Shown here one piece after another: positions 54,553-64,000 of a stretch of DNA of 64,000 nucleotides. How positions within the stretch are numbered: the stretch's first letter is position 1; each line of letters starts with the position of its first letter. Location: contig JARGXX010000002.1 in assembly GCA_030374765.1 (NCBI GenBank), forward strand, positions 124,001 to 188,000, written 5' to 3'. The position numbers and the translations under genes are program-made. The notes under the pieces were generated by a model. It was not told where the DNA came from, did not search any database, and saw only the letters and a program-made list of their open reading frames with translations. The stretch comes from Agarophyton chilense. Its lineage: Eukaryota > Rhodophyta > Florideophyceae > Gracilariales > Gracilariaceae.

Positions 54553-55547
54553 GGTACTCTTCGAGTATATAAAGCTCGACCTGTTGTTAGATACGATAGA
54601 TATGCTACTCGTCAGCCGTGTTGAAGAAGAGAGACTTGATTACTACAAATGGTTGAAATGTAAAGTTCTGCATGATCAAATTCATGACCATGCTGCGAGT
54701 ATCGGTACGAATGCCTTGCAAAGAGTGCACATCTTTTTCGACAGTGTCAAAGCAGTAACTTTTGATGGATTACTACCCAAATTGTCAATGGTGAGAGATA
54801 ATGACGCCTTGTTGCAATTTAACACAAACAAAACGATAATGGCCACACAGTAGCCAAACCAAAGACTTCTTCTTCATTCAGGCTTCAAACATGACATCAA
54901 TGATAAGTAAAAAGCATTAAAAAAGCTTTTCAGAGAGGTTTACCCAATAAAACTTGCGCAAGGGAGACGTATATATTATACAAATGGAAGAAATGCTGTC
55001 ACAACGACAACGCTTTACATCAACCTATGGGAAAGAAGAATCACAGACTAAAGCAATCGCTACTAAAGAGAGAGTTTATCATTAGTAGAACCATTTGATT
55101 GAGAACTATGACAACACAACGATCGATTTTGATAGTGTACTGTATGGATAATTGCTTCAAACATAGAATATAAAACACTTCATCTCCAGGTAGCATATTT
55201 CTACCCAAGCCATTACTCTCCGACCCAGAACGGTTAGAGTAAATAACCTTAGGATGAGAATTATCAACAAACACTGATTGACACAAAAAAAAGTACAATA
55301 ATGAAGATGAGTGTAAACTCACAAAAGCCACCTATAGCTTTCGATACTACAAAATGCAGCTTTTACATCCTACGCACATTGTAGCGCACAGTTTTTGAAT
55401 GGATTAACATGAATTACTGATTTCGGAAAGCCGAACCATCATTTTTGTGGTAACAGTAGTTTTTTTGTAGCTTTTCTGTAAACACAATTATACGTGACAA
55501 TAAAAAGAACACAAAAATGTTTCTTGTTATGAGAATGTGAGTGTAAA
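54553..55547. other. Unassigned sequence with a possible protein fragment
   Basis: Directly after the LTR duplication a frame reads LFEYIKLDLLLDTIDMLLVS and on to 54853 (LQRVHIFFDSVKAVTF). Its beginning lies inside the LTR, so the fragment is either chance or the 3' part of a sequence split by the insertion. The remainder is AT-rich and stop-laden. Confidence 0.3.
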
Positions 55548-56205
55548 ATGTAATATTCTACTATTGTCGGAATGCCGATGGAATATTTTTTTGTCTAAGT
55601 ACGATGATAATCATAGGCGAGTGCAACGGCTGGGATGAAGTTATGAAGCGGCATCTCGCAGATAGCCAGCGAGGTGGTATGCTACACGTGGGATCTCGGT
55701 CTGCAACGGCGCACCCGATTCAACCCTTTGTAGGGAAATACCGGATTGGCAACGGCGTATATAGTGGGTAGCCACGTGGCAACCAAGCCTACCCTTCGTA
55801 GGCAGAAGCCGATTTAGAGCTAGTTATCCCGTACTGTAGAGGGCTTAATTGGCTAACCAAGGTTATATCTAGGTATTATTGTGTGCGGCGCTGACCCCTG
55901 TGCACAGTATATATGGGGCAGAGAGGAGCGCCGACTCCAAAGTAAAGGAGACAACAACGGGTTTACAAACTATCTTGTTCCTTGTTCAGTATTCCTTAAC
56001 CAGAGATCCAAACGAGCTACGACAAGTAGATATCCGTTCCATAGTACCAACCACCCTCATTGGCGAGTGGGGACTTACAATCCCCATTCATTCTAGCTCG
56101 CTAGTGTTGTGCTCTAGCACATTTTCCCCGTAGGAGCAAGCACCCATTCGGCAGTCCCAAAAACTGTCGTAGAAATCTGCTCTCTCCGTTACAGGGGATA
56201 CTACA
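55548..56205 (+). repeat. 5' LTR of the chromovirus, family D
   Basis: The right end GATACTACA followed by AG and a TGGTC primer site is firm. The left end (TGTAATATT at 55548) is inferred from the TG rule because no second copy is available. It contains three CAACGGC and two CACGTG motifs upstream of TATATAT at 55908-55914, a sensible promoter layout for an LTR. Confidence 0.65.
55908..55914 (+). promoter_or_regulatory. TATA box of the chromovirus LTR
   Basis: TATATAT lies about 290 bp before the LTR end and downstream of the repeated CAACGGC and CACGTG motifs. Transcript start would be expected near 55940. Function is inferred from position only. Confidence 0.4.
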
Positions 56206-56207
56206 AG

Positions 56208-56221
56208 TGGTCACACGACTT
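56208..56221 (+). other. Primer-binding site of the chromovirus
   Basis: TGGTCACACGACTT begins two bases after the LTR end CTACA. The first five bases agree with the primer sites of the other gypsy-type elements in the window. Confidence 0.6.
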
Positions 56222-56423
56222 AGAAACACTGTGGTTGGCTACTTCAAATATTTCGCACCTGGAACGTTGAGTCGATACCGATATTTAATTCGGGTGGAAT
56301 ACGATCTCTTGAACGGTTTCCGAACACGTCCATCTATTACGCAGTTCCGTAGTTAACTACGCTGTCGTATTCAATTGAAGACCTCAATTATTCCGTCTCT
56401 GAACATACATTGGATTTGTTCGG

Positions 56424-58642
56424 AATGCCGAAAAAGAAGACCCAGTCTAATAATGCCCCCCCGAGTCCTTAACATCCATGTCCGCGACCGAGGCTCACCT
56501 CATCTACAGGAGCTGGAGAGCGACTATTCAGTCAGGCTATGACACGCTCTCGTTCGGTAACCGATAGACGAGATCTCTAGGATGTACGCACGCCCGTGGA
56601 GTTGACTATTGAACCAGCCACGGATGCAGATGGTTTCCATGATGAACCTAGAGACTGACAGGTCGTATCCCCTGCTGGAGAAAATGTTTTACGCTTTCAG
56701 GCACTTCTTCTCAAAGCTGAGTCAATCGCCTATCGTGAGCGAATGATTGGATTGGAACCGCAAATGAATGTCGTTACCGAAGATGTAGAGCTTTTGCGCC
56801 GAGAACAAGGCGTACTCGTTCGTCAAGAAGAAAGGGACCCGATGTCAGCGGTTGTGAGAACCCTGCGAGAGGATTTGAACCAAGTAATGGAAAGGCATAG
56901 TAATACTCCGGAGGCTTTACCGCGTTTGACCGTTGACGTTGAGGAAATTTTCACTCGAGTTAACCCTCGTTTGACACGCCTGGCGGCAGTAGTGACTGTG
57001 CAGACTACTGCTACCCTGGTCCTGAGATACGAAAATGGAATCCCCTTGAGAGAAGAGCGATGGACGAAATCGAAGTCAAGACGTCACAAGAAACGAAAGT
57101 CCAACTCGGAAAATAGTGATGATTCATCAGGATCGAAGTATCAGGACTCCAGTGCTGACGAACCGGCCTCTCCGAATACGTCCACTGACGATTCCAGTGA
57201 TGATAATCATCGTAGTTCCCGGTCTAGGAACAGGAACAAGTCTTCTTGGCCATTAAGGAAGAAGGGTCCTAAGTACAAGCGTATCAGGCCACTTCCTTGT
57301 AATAATCCGCTGTATCGAAAGGTCCTGGACTACAGGTCTTATCGCCTGAAGAGAAAAGGAAAGAGGCGATCGGGTCGCGAAACTGCAAAGGTTAAGGACC
57401 ATATTAGGTGGTTGAAGATTGGACTGAATGATCTTGTCTTTGATGGCAAAACGCCCATTCTCGTTATCGAGTTCCTTACTCGTTTTGTTGAAAATGCAAA
57501 CACCTTAGAAATGAGTGAACCTCAAGCTTGGGTTTCATTACCACATTTCTTGAAGGGTTTTGCGTCCGAACAATATCGTTCCGTTTGCATATCCCTGGCA
57601 GCTGACGAAGGGGGTGTAACATCCTGGCCGGAGGCAGTGCAGCACTTACTGCGAATCTATGCAACATCGAACGCAATCCAACAGGCAATCCTGGATCTTT
57701 GTGATGTGATCGGTAAACCTGGTGAGGGAGAAGCAAAGTACAGCTCGAGGCTTAACAAAATGGCCACGCGCTTGTGGAAACGTTCACTAAACGTAGGATA
57801 AGATTACGGTATTCATCGATGGGCTCGATCCCAGTATCAAATCTCTGGTGGCTCGATTTCGAGAAAAGCATGAAAGAACCCCGTTTCTGGAGTTGGTTCA
57901 GTTTGCGCAAGCTGAAGGTGAGGCGGTAATAGCTCGCGGAGTTACGCGGAACACCACAACGCTTGGTGCACCCACAGCAGGGGAAAGACGCAAAAAGGTC
58001 GGGAAACCCACTCGAAAGCTGTGACATCTGGAATCTCCAGTTGACTCTAGAGAGTAGCCGTTTGTTAGACACGAGAACCATTCGCAATACGATGCTATTC
58101 ACTTTATGGATTATTGGCATTCATCGGTGCCTACAGAGGATCTGCCTCACTCAGAATCCCAAGAGGAAGAAGCTCCAATGGTTATGGAAGGCAAACGCCC
58201 AATATTCCGTGCAAACATGATTCCTCCGGAGGGAGGATTCAAAATTGGAAAACCTGGATGGGTGGACAGGCCAATAGCGTGTCGATCACAACCGATGTCG
58301 GCAGCACGCCGTGAAACGTTATTATGCTATCTGTGTTATGGCCGTCATTATCTGTCTTCAGAACGTACCCTTCCTGCAAAGGATCTAGTTCGCGTCCTCA
58401 CGAATTACGAGACTCTCTCAGTGGAGGAAAGAACCCTAGTACCGACCGGTACCTACTGGAAGGTGAAAGCATGGCTTAGCTACCATGCTGGACTTCAATC
58501 TGGAGCTCCAGTAATTCAGAACACTGAAGCACCACAGGCTAGTTCGCAGGTTGGAAGCAACGCCCCATGGGCGAACGACCCGCCTGGCTCCAGAAACCAA
58601 GTAAAGGAACCCATAGGAGGCCGGCCCTATTCTGTCGCGTAG
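56424..58642 (+). pseudogene. Gag of the near-full-length chromovirus
   Basis: Begins with ATG 56424 (MPKKKTQSNNAPPSP). Early stops follow, and a long open segment runs 56743-57801. It has a Ser/Asp-rich basic middle (KSKSRRHKKRKSNSENSDDS) and the capsid-like WVSLPHFLKGFASEQYRSVC. A frame change leads to FIDGLDPSIKSLVARFREKH (57811-58023), then to 58106-58642 with the knuckle CYLCYGRHYLSSERTLPAKD. The last Cys of the knuckle is Arg here and Phe in the sister copy. No intact ORF remains. Confidence 0.75.
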
Positions 58643-58879
58643 AGCCGACCAGGGAGTACTCGCCTCCTTGTTTCCGCGCTTGGAAACCCAAGGTCCTGAT
58701 GAGGACTCATCATCTTCCGTCGAGCGGATTGAATCCGTCCGTTGGAAAGCGAATACAGTTTGACTGTGAACTCAAACGTCCTTGGAGACTTTATAATTGT
58801 CCGTCGAAACGGGAAAACTTTATTATGATAAGGCAGAAGAGTAACTATTATAGTTTATGCCCATATCGCCTCGGACAAG

Positions 58880-59608
58880 GATTTATTGACCCACCGCCTG
58901 ACAGTTCTTGATACAGGCGCTGGACCGAACTTTATTCGGATATCCGAACTAGAACCCACCGATTAGGAACGAATTCGTTACGTTCCGTTACCGGATATCC
59001 GAGATGCTAATAGGAATACAGCGAGAACGCTTGGAATAGTGAAGTTGCTCGTTCGACATGGACAATTTTTCGTTTAGGCGAAGATTATTGTCTGCAGGTC
59101 AATGGCCGCACCAGTTGTTTTGGGGTGTGATCATTGTGACATATTTGTCGAAGCAATCCGCCCTTGGAGTCGATTAGTCACGTTAGAAGATGGCTCGACA
59201 GTGCCAATAGGGAGAAGACTACTGCGAAGAGTCCCTACAGCTGCTCAAATTCCACCCTCAATAGAATTAAATTTGGCTCGTGGTCGTACATCGCCAAAGA
59301 TTCGTGTGTCGAAACCTACATTGTTAAAGGCTCAATCTCAAACTTCGGTACAAGTGATAACAAAATGACACGGGCTCGTGGTAATCCAGCCTAATGCAGC
59401 TATGTACGAGCATCTAGGACTTCTCGCAGCGAATGTAATTGCCCGAGTTGAACCAGGCAAACCCTTCCAAATACTCATTTGTAAGTTTACAGATAACGAT
59501 TATCGTTTACCGAATAATCAGGTCGCTGCAACTGCTCTGCTGCACCCTATAGCAGTGGTTACGACTCACATCTCGACCGCAGAAGTGCTAGGGTTTGCTG
59601 ATGTGTGA
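58880..59608 (+). pseudogene. Aspartic protease region
   Basis: LTVLDTGAGPNFIRISELEP near 58899-58960 contains the DTG active site. The remaining fold follows in other frames: APVVLGCDHCDIFVEAIRPW (59105) and HGLVVIQPNAAMYEHLGLLA (59370). A stop just after the active-site strand and further frame changes inactivate it. Confidence 0.7.
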
Positions 59609-59743
59609 GACAAATCAACCGGCGCATATAAAGGTCCCAGAGAGCAGTCGCCAACAGCATAAGAACAGAAGGAACCAGACAAGCTAGTCGAAGAACTAGT
59701 TATCGAGAATGTTCCTTTAAGATAAAAGGAAACAATCAAACAA

Positions 59744-61100
59744 ATGTTGAAAAAGTATTTCTCTATCTGGAGTGGAAAACTAGGAGAGATCTCCGCCACA
59801 GAACATCATATTGATGTTATTCTGGGATCTCGTCCCATTTCTCAGCCACCTTATAGAGCAGGACCACGAACTCGTCAGATTGAGGAGGACAATGGTTCCA
59901 AGATGCTCGAAGCGGGATTAATAGAATCAGCACAATCTGCTTGGGCTTCACCTGTGGTGTTAGTCCCAAAAGCTGATGGTTCTTTACGATTCTGTGTCGA
60001 CTACCGGAAACTCGACGAAGTTACGATACGGGATACCTATCCCCTGCCTCGCATGAACGATTGCATAGACAGCTTAGGCGATACGAACGTTTTCACCACG
60101 CTTGTCACCAACACTGGGTATTGGCAGGTTCCGGTAGCCGAAAAAGATCAGGATAAAACTGCATTTTAGTCACACGCTGGATTATACCGTTTCAAGCGGA
60201 TACCTTTCAGACTTACCAAATCTTCTGCAACTTTCCAGCGCACCCTGCACATATTAATCTCGAAGTATAAATGGAAAACATGTTAAGTGTATTTGGAAGA
60301 TGTCCTTATCTTCTCTCAAGAAATGGAAAGTCATATGCCACATGTAGAAGATAGCCTCAAAGTGTTGCAGACAGCAGGTATAACTTTGAAGCTCAAGAAA
60401 TGCGAATGGTTCGCTAATAATGTTAAGTATTTGGGCCACATAATTAGGCCTAGTCAGCTTTCGATTCATGAAGCTCGGACAGCGGCAGTCCGCGAATCGC
60501 AACCACCGTCCACACACACTCAATTGCGATCATTTCTTGGATTATGTGACGTCTACAGACGAATCATACGGCGCTAATCGCACATTGCAGCTCCGTTCAA
60601 CGCATTGTTGCGTAAAGGACAGCCTGTTAAGCTCGAAGAATTCGGACTCGCCGAACACGAAGCCTTCAAGACTTTAATGACAAAACTCGTCACAGAACCA
60701 ATCTTGGCATTACCCAAACCCAACCTACCCTATCTGTGGACACCAACTTCGATGAGTATCAGGTAGGGTGTGCCCTTTTTCAGACCCATCCGGACGGTCA
60801 GAAGAAACCAATCGGTTACTGGTCACGAACAATGAACGCTGCAGTGAAGAAATACTCCGTATCAGAAAAGGAATGCCTGGCGTTAGTGTGGGCGCTTACT
60901 ACTTTACGAACCTATCTCAAGGGAGAAACATTTACCATCCATACGGATCATTCGTCCCTACGATGGTTATTATCAATAACAGACCCCTCCGGAAGATTAA
61001 CACGTTGGCGCTTACGCCTATCTGAAATGGATTTCGAAGTTATATATAAGGAGGGATTTGCTAACATACAAGCCGACGCTTCATCGAGATTGGAAACTTC
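59744..61100 (+). pseudogene. Reverse transcriptase and RNase H
   Basis: RT is recognisable by SAWASPVVLVPKADGSLRFC, YRKLDEVTIRDTYPLPRMND, YRFKRIPFRLTKSSATFQR and VKYLGHIIRPSQLSIHEART. Both catalytic boxes are altered: FTTLVTNTGYWQ has Val where the first Asp should be, and VYLEDVLIF has Glu for the first Asp of YLDD. Stops occur at about 60168 and 60285. RNase H is well preserved at 60736-61100: DEYQVGCALFQTHPDG, YWSRTMNAAVKKYSVSEKEC, TIHTDHSSLRWLL and NIQADASSRL, but its first Asp box reads DTNFD. Confidence 0.88.
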
Positions 61101-62307
61101 AGGGGAACCCCAGGGAAAAATCGATGACGATTTACCGTGTTTCTCAATGGAGATGAAAAAAGATGAAACACAACTTGAAGACGAAGAAGATGAAAGGGAT
61201 TACTTTCAAATGGACCCTCTCATTGCAAGCCATGGAACTGAACCTCTTGATCAACTCGAGCGTATCTTGATCACTGAGCTCTGCAATGATCTATTCACAG
61301 ATAACTTCTATACAGCGATACGCTCTCGTCTTCACGGGGGGGAAGGATTTGCTCTTTTCGCTCGATTCACGAGATATATTGCTCAGACATGTCGAGAAGC
61401 ATGATCAGATCGTGGTTCCGCACGCTTTAAAGAGTCGTGTACTCTACTTGGCCCACTATGCGAAGCTATCTAGACACCCAGGAGGAACAAGGTTGTTTAT
61501 ACAGCCTTGGAGAGCTAATTCGTTCCAATCAAGGATATCGCTACCTATTGCTAATTACAGATCGATTCTCAAAACTGGTACGGACTGTACCGTTGAAGAG
61601 GATAACCGCCTCGGTAATAGCTCAAGGCTTTCATCAAACACTGGGTGTATGTGCACGGACCGCGGGAAGTTCTGCTCTAAGATAACGGAAAACAGTTTGT
61701 CGCTAAGTTCTTTCAGAACATATGCCGAATAATGCGCATCAAGAACGTGTTTACCACTACCTACAATCCACAGTGTCATGGTCAGGTGGAACGCTACAAC
61801 CGTACGTTATTAGCCGCTCTTCGGCATTAAATCGCGGACCACCCGAAGGAGTGGGACATGTACACAGACACACTGTGTTCTGCGCACAACACGCAAGTTC
61901 ATACGTCTAAAAAGGCAGCTTTTTTGGATCTCTTGATATCATGTAGCACATCGTCACTACCTATTAAGTTGGACGAATTCGAGGAAGACAAGCCGACACT
62001 GGCGAAGAACCATCTCAAGTGTAGAAACGACTTGAGGTTAAGAACAGACCAAGCGGCTCAAGAATTGTCAAAAACGCAAGCGCGTTACAAACCTAATATG
62101 GACGCCCGACGGCGAAGACAGTCGTCAGATATCCGGGTAGGAGGATACGCATTTGTTCGCGTGGAACGACTTGAAAAGCAGGATGGACCAAGTCACAAAT
62201 TGCTACCCGTAGAATCCGGACCTTTCAAGGTAATGGAGCTCACCGATGACACGGTAGTTCTGAAGACAGGAAAGGAATTTGAACGATTTTCGCGCGATCG
62301 TGTTTAA
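61100..62307 (+). pseudogene. Integrase with internal deletion and GPY/F module
   Basis: After an acidic spacer, the zinc-binding part appears (YLAHYAKLSRHPGGTRLF near 61446-61500). It is joined almost directly to QGYRYLLLITDRFSKLVRTV, so about 80 codons, including the first catalytic Asp, are missing. The second Asp (DNGKQFVAKFF, preceded by TAA) and the Glu (GQVERYNRTLLAALRH, followed by TAA) are retained. The C-terminal frame (61858-62307) ends in the GPY/F module, SGPFKVMELTDDTVVLKTGK, as in other Ty3/gypsy integrases. Confidence 0.82.
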
Positions 62308-63301
62308 ACTGCACCCGACAACTCTGAACCCCAGGAAACTGGGAAAGGAAGAGCTGTTTATCGGCAGGAATAGGAGCTACCCGTTGAATCAGACGATCCA
62401 CCTGCCGTGGTACACGGCGCTGACACGGCTCGTGATCTCCCGCTGCGCGGCAGTACAGTGGCATTCCACGGCAATTCTCCGAAAAATCGGAATAAGCCCC
62501 GTGGCAAGAGCCAGCACTCTGGTGCGACCACAATACCTGAAGATAGGAAAGATATTTTCAAATTTTGTCCAATTAGATGCGGTCTAGAAGCGGCTGCACA
62601 CACGCCATTACCCATTCAAGTTGAATCTTCATGTAAAACAACACTCGCTGAGCGATCGCGCTTGGCAGCCGACGAAAGAGAAGAAGGCGAAGATGAGGCT
62701 AAACCTCCATTATTGGTGGACGCACCTCCAACCGAACCTTCGGCGAAGAAGCCCAGTTTGGCTCAGGCCCCTAAGAAGGAAAGAAAGAACACGCAACCTG
62801 TAGAAGAACGGGTAACCGCAGCCTGGAAGACTATGCAGTCAGAAGCCGAGAACGGCGCTACAGTGGCACAAAAAGCCCTCAGCTGCACGCACAGACTATG
62901 CAGGTTCAACCTGAAGATAAAGGGAGTTCCAAAGCGCTCTCTCGGGAGGTTCAAGGAAACAAAAACGTTGTCATATCCCGTCAGGATTCAAGTCGTTCGT
63001 TGTCAGACGGTAGAAGCCAGTGAACTGGAACCTCACGCCATCCACCGAAACGTTGGGAAATGCCCAGAAACACGTCATGGATCGCATCATTGATCACGGC
63101 GAAGACGAAAACAACCACAGACTACTGTATCTTATCCGTTGGTACGGTTTTCATCCAGAAGTAGATACGTGGGAGCCTATAACTCATATCCCGCGCTCGC
63201 AAGATGTGCGTTATCATAGCCGCATTCGACTACCACTCTCTGCGGAGATCGACACCGCGATGATGGTATTTTTAGACGCCATTTCGTGGAGCGACTGCTA
63301 A
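62308..63301 (+). pseudogene. Charged linker and chromodomain of the chromovirus
   Basis: A 228-codon frame (62407-63093) rich in Lys, Glu, Pro and Ala contains a basic cluster, APKKERKN. It is followed in another frame by the chromodomain at 63074-63230: HVMDRIIDHGEDENNHRLLY, LIRWYGFHPEVDTWEPITHI and PRSQDVRYHSR. The aromatic and acidic positions of the fold (WYG, DTWEP) are intact, unlike in the copy at 29611-29760. Chromodomains guide chromovirus integration to particular chromatin. Confidence 0.82.
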
Positions 63302-63420
63302 TTCCCTTTCCCTTCGGAAGAAGGATGTGAAAGAAGAAGACGAGAAGACTCGAGAAGAAGGAGAAATATTTAGGGAAACGTGAAGTCACGGAAACAGAAG
63401 AATTTGGTGTATATTGTCGC

Positions 63421-63554
63421 CTCAAGGGTGTTGACGACATCTAAAATCGGTCACAGAACTCACTCCCTGGTATGATGATTCAGCATGGCGGTAAGCTCAG
63501 CACGATAGCCTTGCGGTTGTGTTTCTGGGAAACCTGCGTTTAAAAAGAATTGTC
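63421..63554. other. Short spacer after the chromovirus
   Basis: Sequence between the presumed end of the chromovirus and the stop of the minus-strand ORF. An alternative frame of that ORF stays open to 63497. No LTR start can be recognised here. Confidence 0.3.
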
Positions 63555-63968
63555 TCAATGGTCCCGAAAACGGATCCCCGCATCGCTCGGTTGTTGGGAG
63601 AACCTATGATAGTATCCCATCCACGGATTGACACCCGATTTCGTAGCCGTTGGTGGAAAAGCAGCCGTAACAGGCGCATTACCGAATAGTTCAAGTCCAT
63701 CCTCGAAATTGAGTTCTGCATCAGCACCCGGAGCTTTTTTATACTCCTGATCTGCAAACTCGGAAGGTGTGGACTGGAACACATATCCAGTACGCTGATT
63801 TGAAGAGAACTGCCTAGGATTCGCACGAAGGTCACGAGCCTGATCGGACGTGATTATCTGGCTGGTCCAGAGATTGTAACATACAAAATACCCAGCATTA
63901 GTGTAGTATTCTACTGTGTCGGGGAATCCGATGGGTTGGTTTTTGGCGAAGTCGCGGTTGGAACTCAT
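63555..63968 (-). CDS. Unknown 137-aa protein at the window edge
   Basis: An uninterrupted frame from ATG 63968 (MSSNRDFAKNQPIGFPDTVE) to TGA 63555. It is rich in aromatic and polar residues, with AGYFVCYNLWTSQIITSDQA and NPWMGYYHRFSQQPSD. There is no signal peptide, membrane segment or enzyme motif that I can name. An overlapping frame on the same strand remains open to 63497, so a frameshift near the end is possible and the original protein may have been longer. It could be a host gene, an accessory transposon gene or an old viral structural gene; I cannot decide. Confidence 0.4.
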   Translation of the reverse strand: MSSNRDFAKNQPIGFPDTVEYYTNAGYFVCYNLWTSQIITSDQARDLRANPRQFSSNQRTGYVFQSTPSEFADQEYKKAPGADAELNFEDGLELFGNAPVTAAFPPTATKSGVNPWMGYYHRFSQQPSDAGIRFRDH

Positions 63969-64000
63969 AAGTGAGTGATGTCATCAAATTGTGATATGAA

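Larger units (their letters stand above)
55548..63420 (+). mobile_element. Chromovirus (Ty3/gypsy), nearly full length, 3' LTR not found
   Basis: On the + strand: LTR, primer-binding site, gag, protease, RT, RNase H, integrase, GPY/F module, long charged linker and chromodomain. Gag and chromodomain match the two shorter chromoviruses in this window. Multiple frameshifts, stops, two RT active-site substitutions and an internal integrase deletion make it inactive. A purine-rich tail (63316-63375) suits a polypurine tract, but what follows does not resemble the 5' LTR; the 3' LTR is either lost or beyond 64000. Confidence 0.85.

Noticed and set aside
1-64000. CRISPR arrays, operons, ribosome binding sites or rRNA genes
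   Set aside because: None seen; the sequence is eukaryotic nuclear DNA without regularly spaced short repeats or rRNA signatures.

Overview
The window is eukaryotic nuclear DNA. Its host genes are intronless or nearly so, packed into short clusters and surrounded by layers of decayed transposable elements. This pattern fits a florideophyte red alga such as Chondrus crispus; that is an inference from gene structure, the intronless VPS18, the PIF-like transposase type and the transposon mix, not from a database match. I see no prokaryotic signals.

Host genes occupy two blocks. (1) 14.1-17.6 kb is a GC-rich island: a 146-aa unknown gene (+) converges with type I mannose-6-phosphate isomerase (-), the stop codons being separated by only 8 bp. 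A 529-aa Ala/Arg-rich protein of unknown function lies upstream of the isomerase on the same strand. (2) 35.9-39.7 kb holds VPS18, a subunit of the HOPS/CORVET vacuolar tethering complexes (+, 991 aa), converging with a bZIP-like nuclear protein (-). An unplaced 137-aa ORF sits at the right edge (63968-63555, -).

The rest is mobile DNA. 2.5-11.3 kb: a complete but dead Ty3/gypsy element (-) with two LTRs, a primer-binding site, a polypurine tract, gag-PR-RT-RH-IN and an antisense reading frame between pol and the 3' LTR. 11.5-12.2 kb: an isolated LTR. 18.0-19.2 kb: a Tc1/mariner element with terminal inverted repeats and TA duplications, inserted into the 3' end of an unknown minus-strand gene. 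20.9-22.0 kb: a PIF/Harbinger-type DDE transposase pseudogene. 24.2-30.0 kb: a chromovirus deletion derivative whose 5' LTR is split by a solo LTR and whose RT-RH-IN section is missing. 30.0-30.8 kb: a solo LTR with a perfect duplication. 30.8-32.4 kb: a decayed minus-strand gene of unknown origin. 32.6-34.1 kb: two further isolated LTRs. 42.1-50.9 kb: a truncated chromovirus (-) carrying a young Ty1/copia element (4 mismatches between 235-bp LTRs) and a separate solo LTR. 51.0-54.6 kb: decayed unknown ORFs and a solo LTR. 55.5-63.4 kb: a near-full-length chromovirus (+) with RT and integrase lesions and no recognisable 3' LTR before the window ends.

Target-site duplications and the undisturbed sister copies give an explicit nesting order for several insertions. 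The most informative signals are the copia primer-binding site matching the anticodon arm of initiator tRNA-Met (half-tRNA priming), the antisense frame in the gypsy element, the Tc1 insertion that created a new stop codon, and the cluster of six TTGACTG heptamers near the left edge. Many coordinates of decayed reading frames are approximate because they cross frameshifts.
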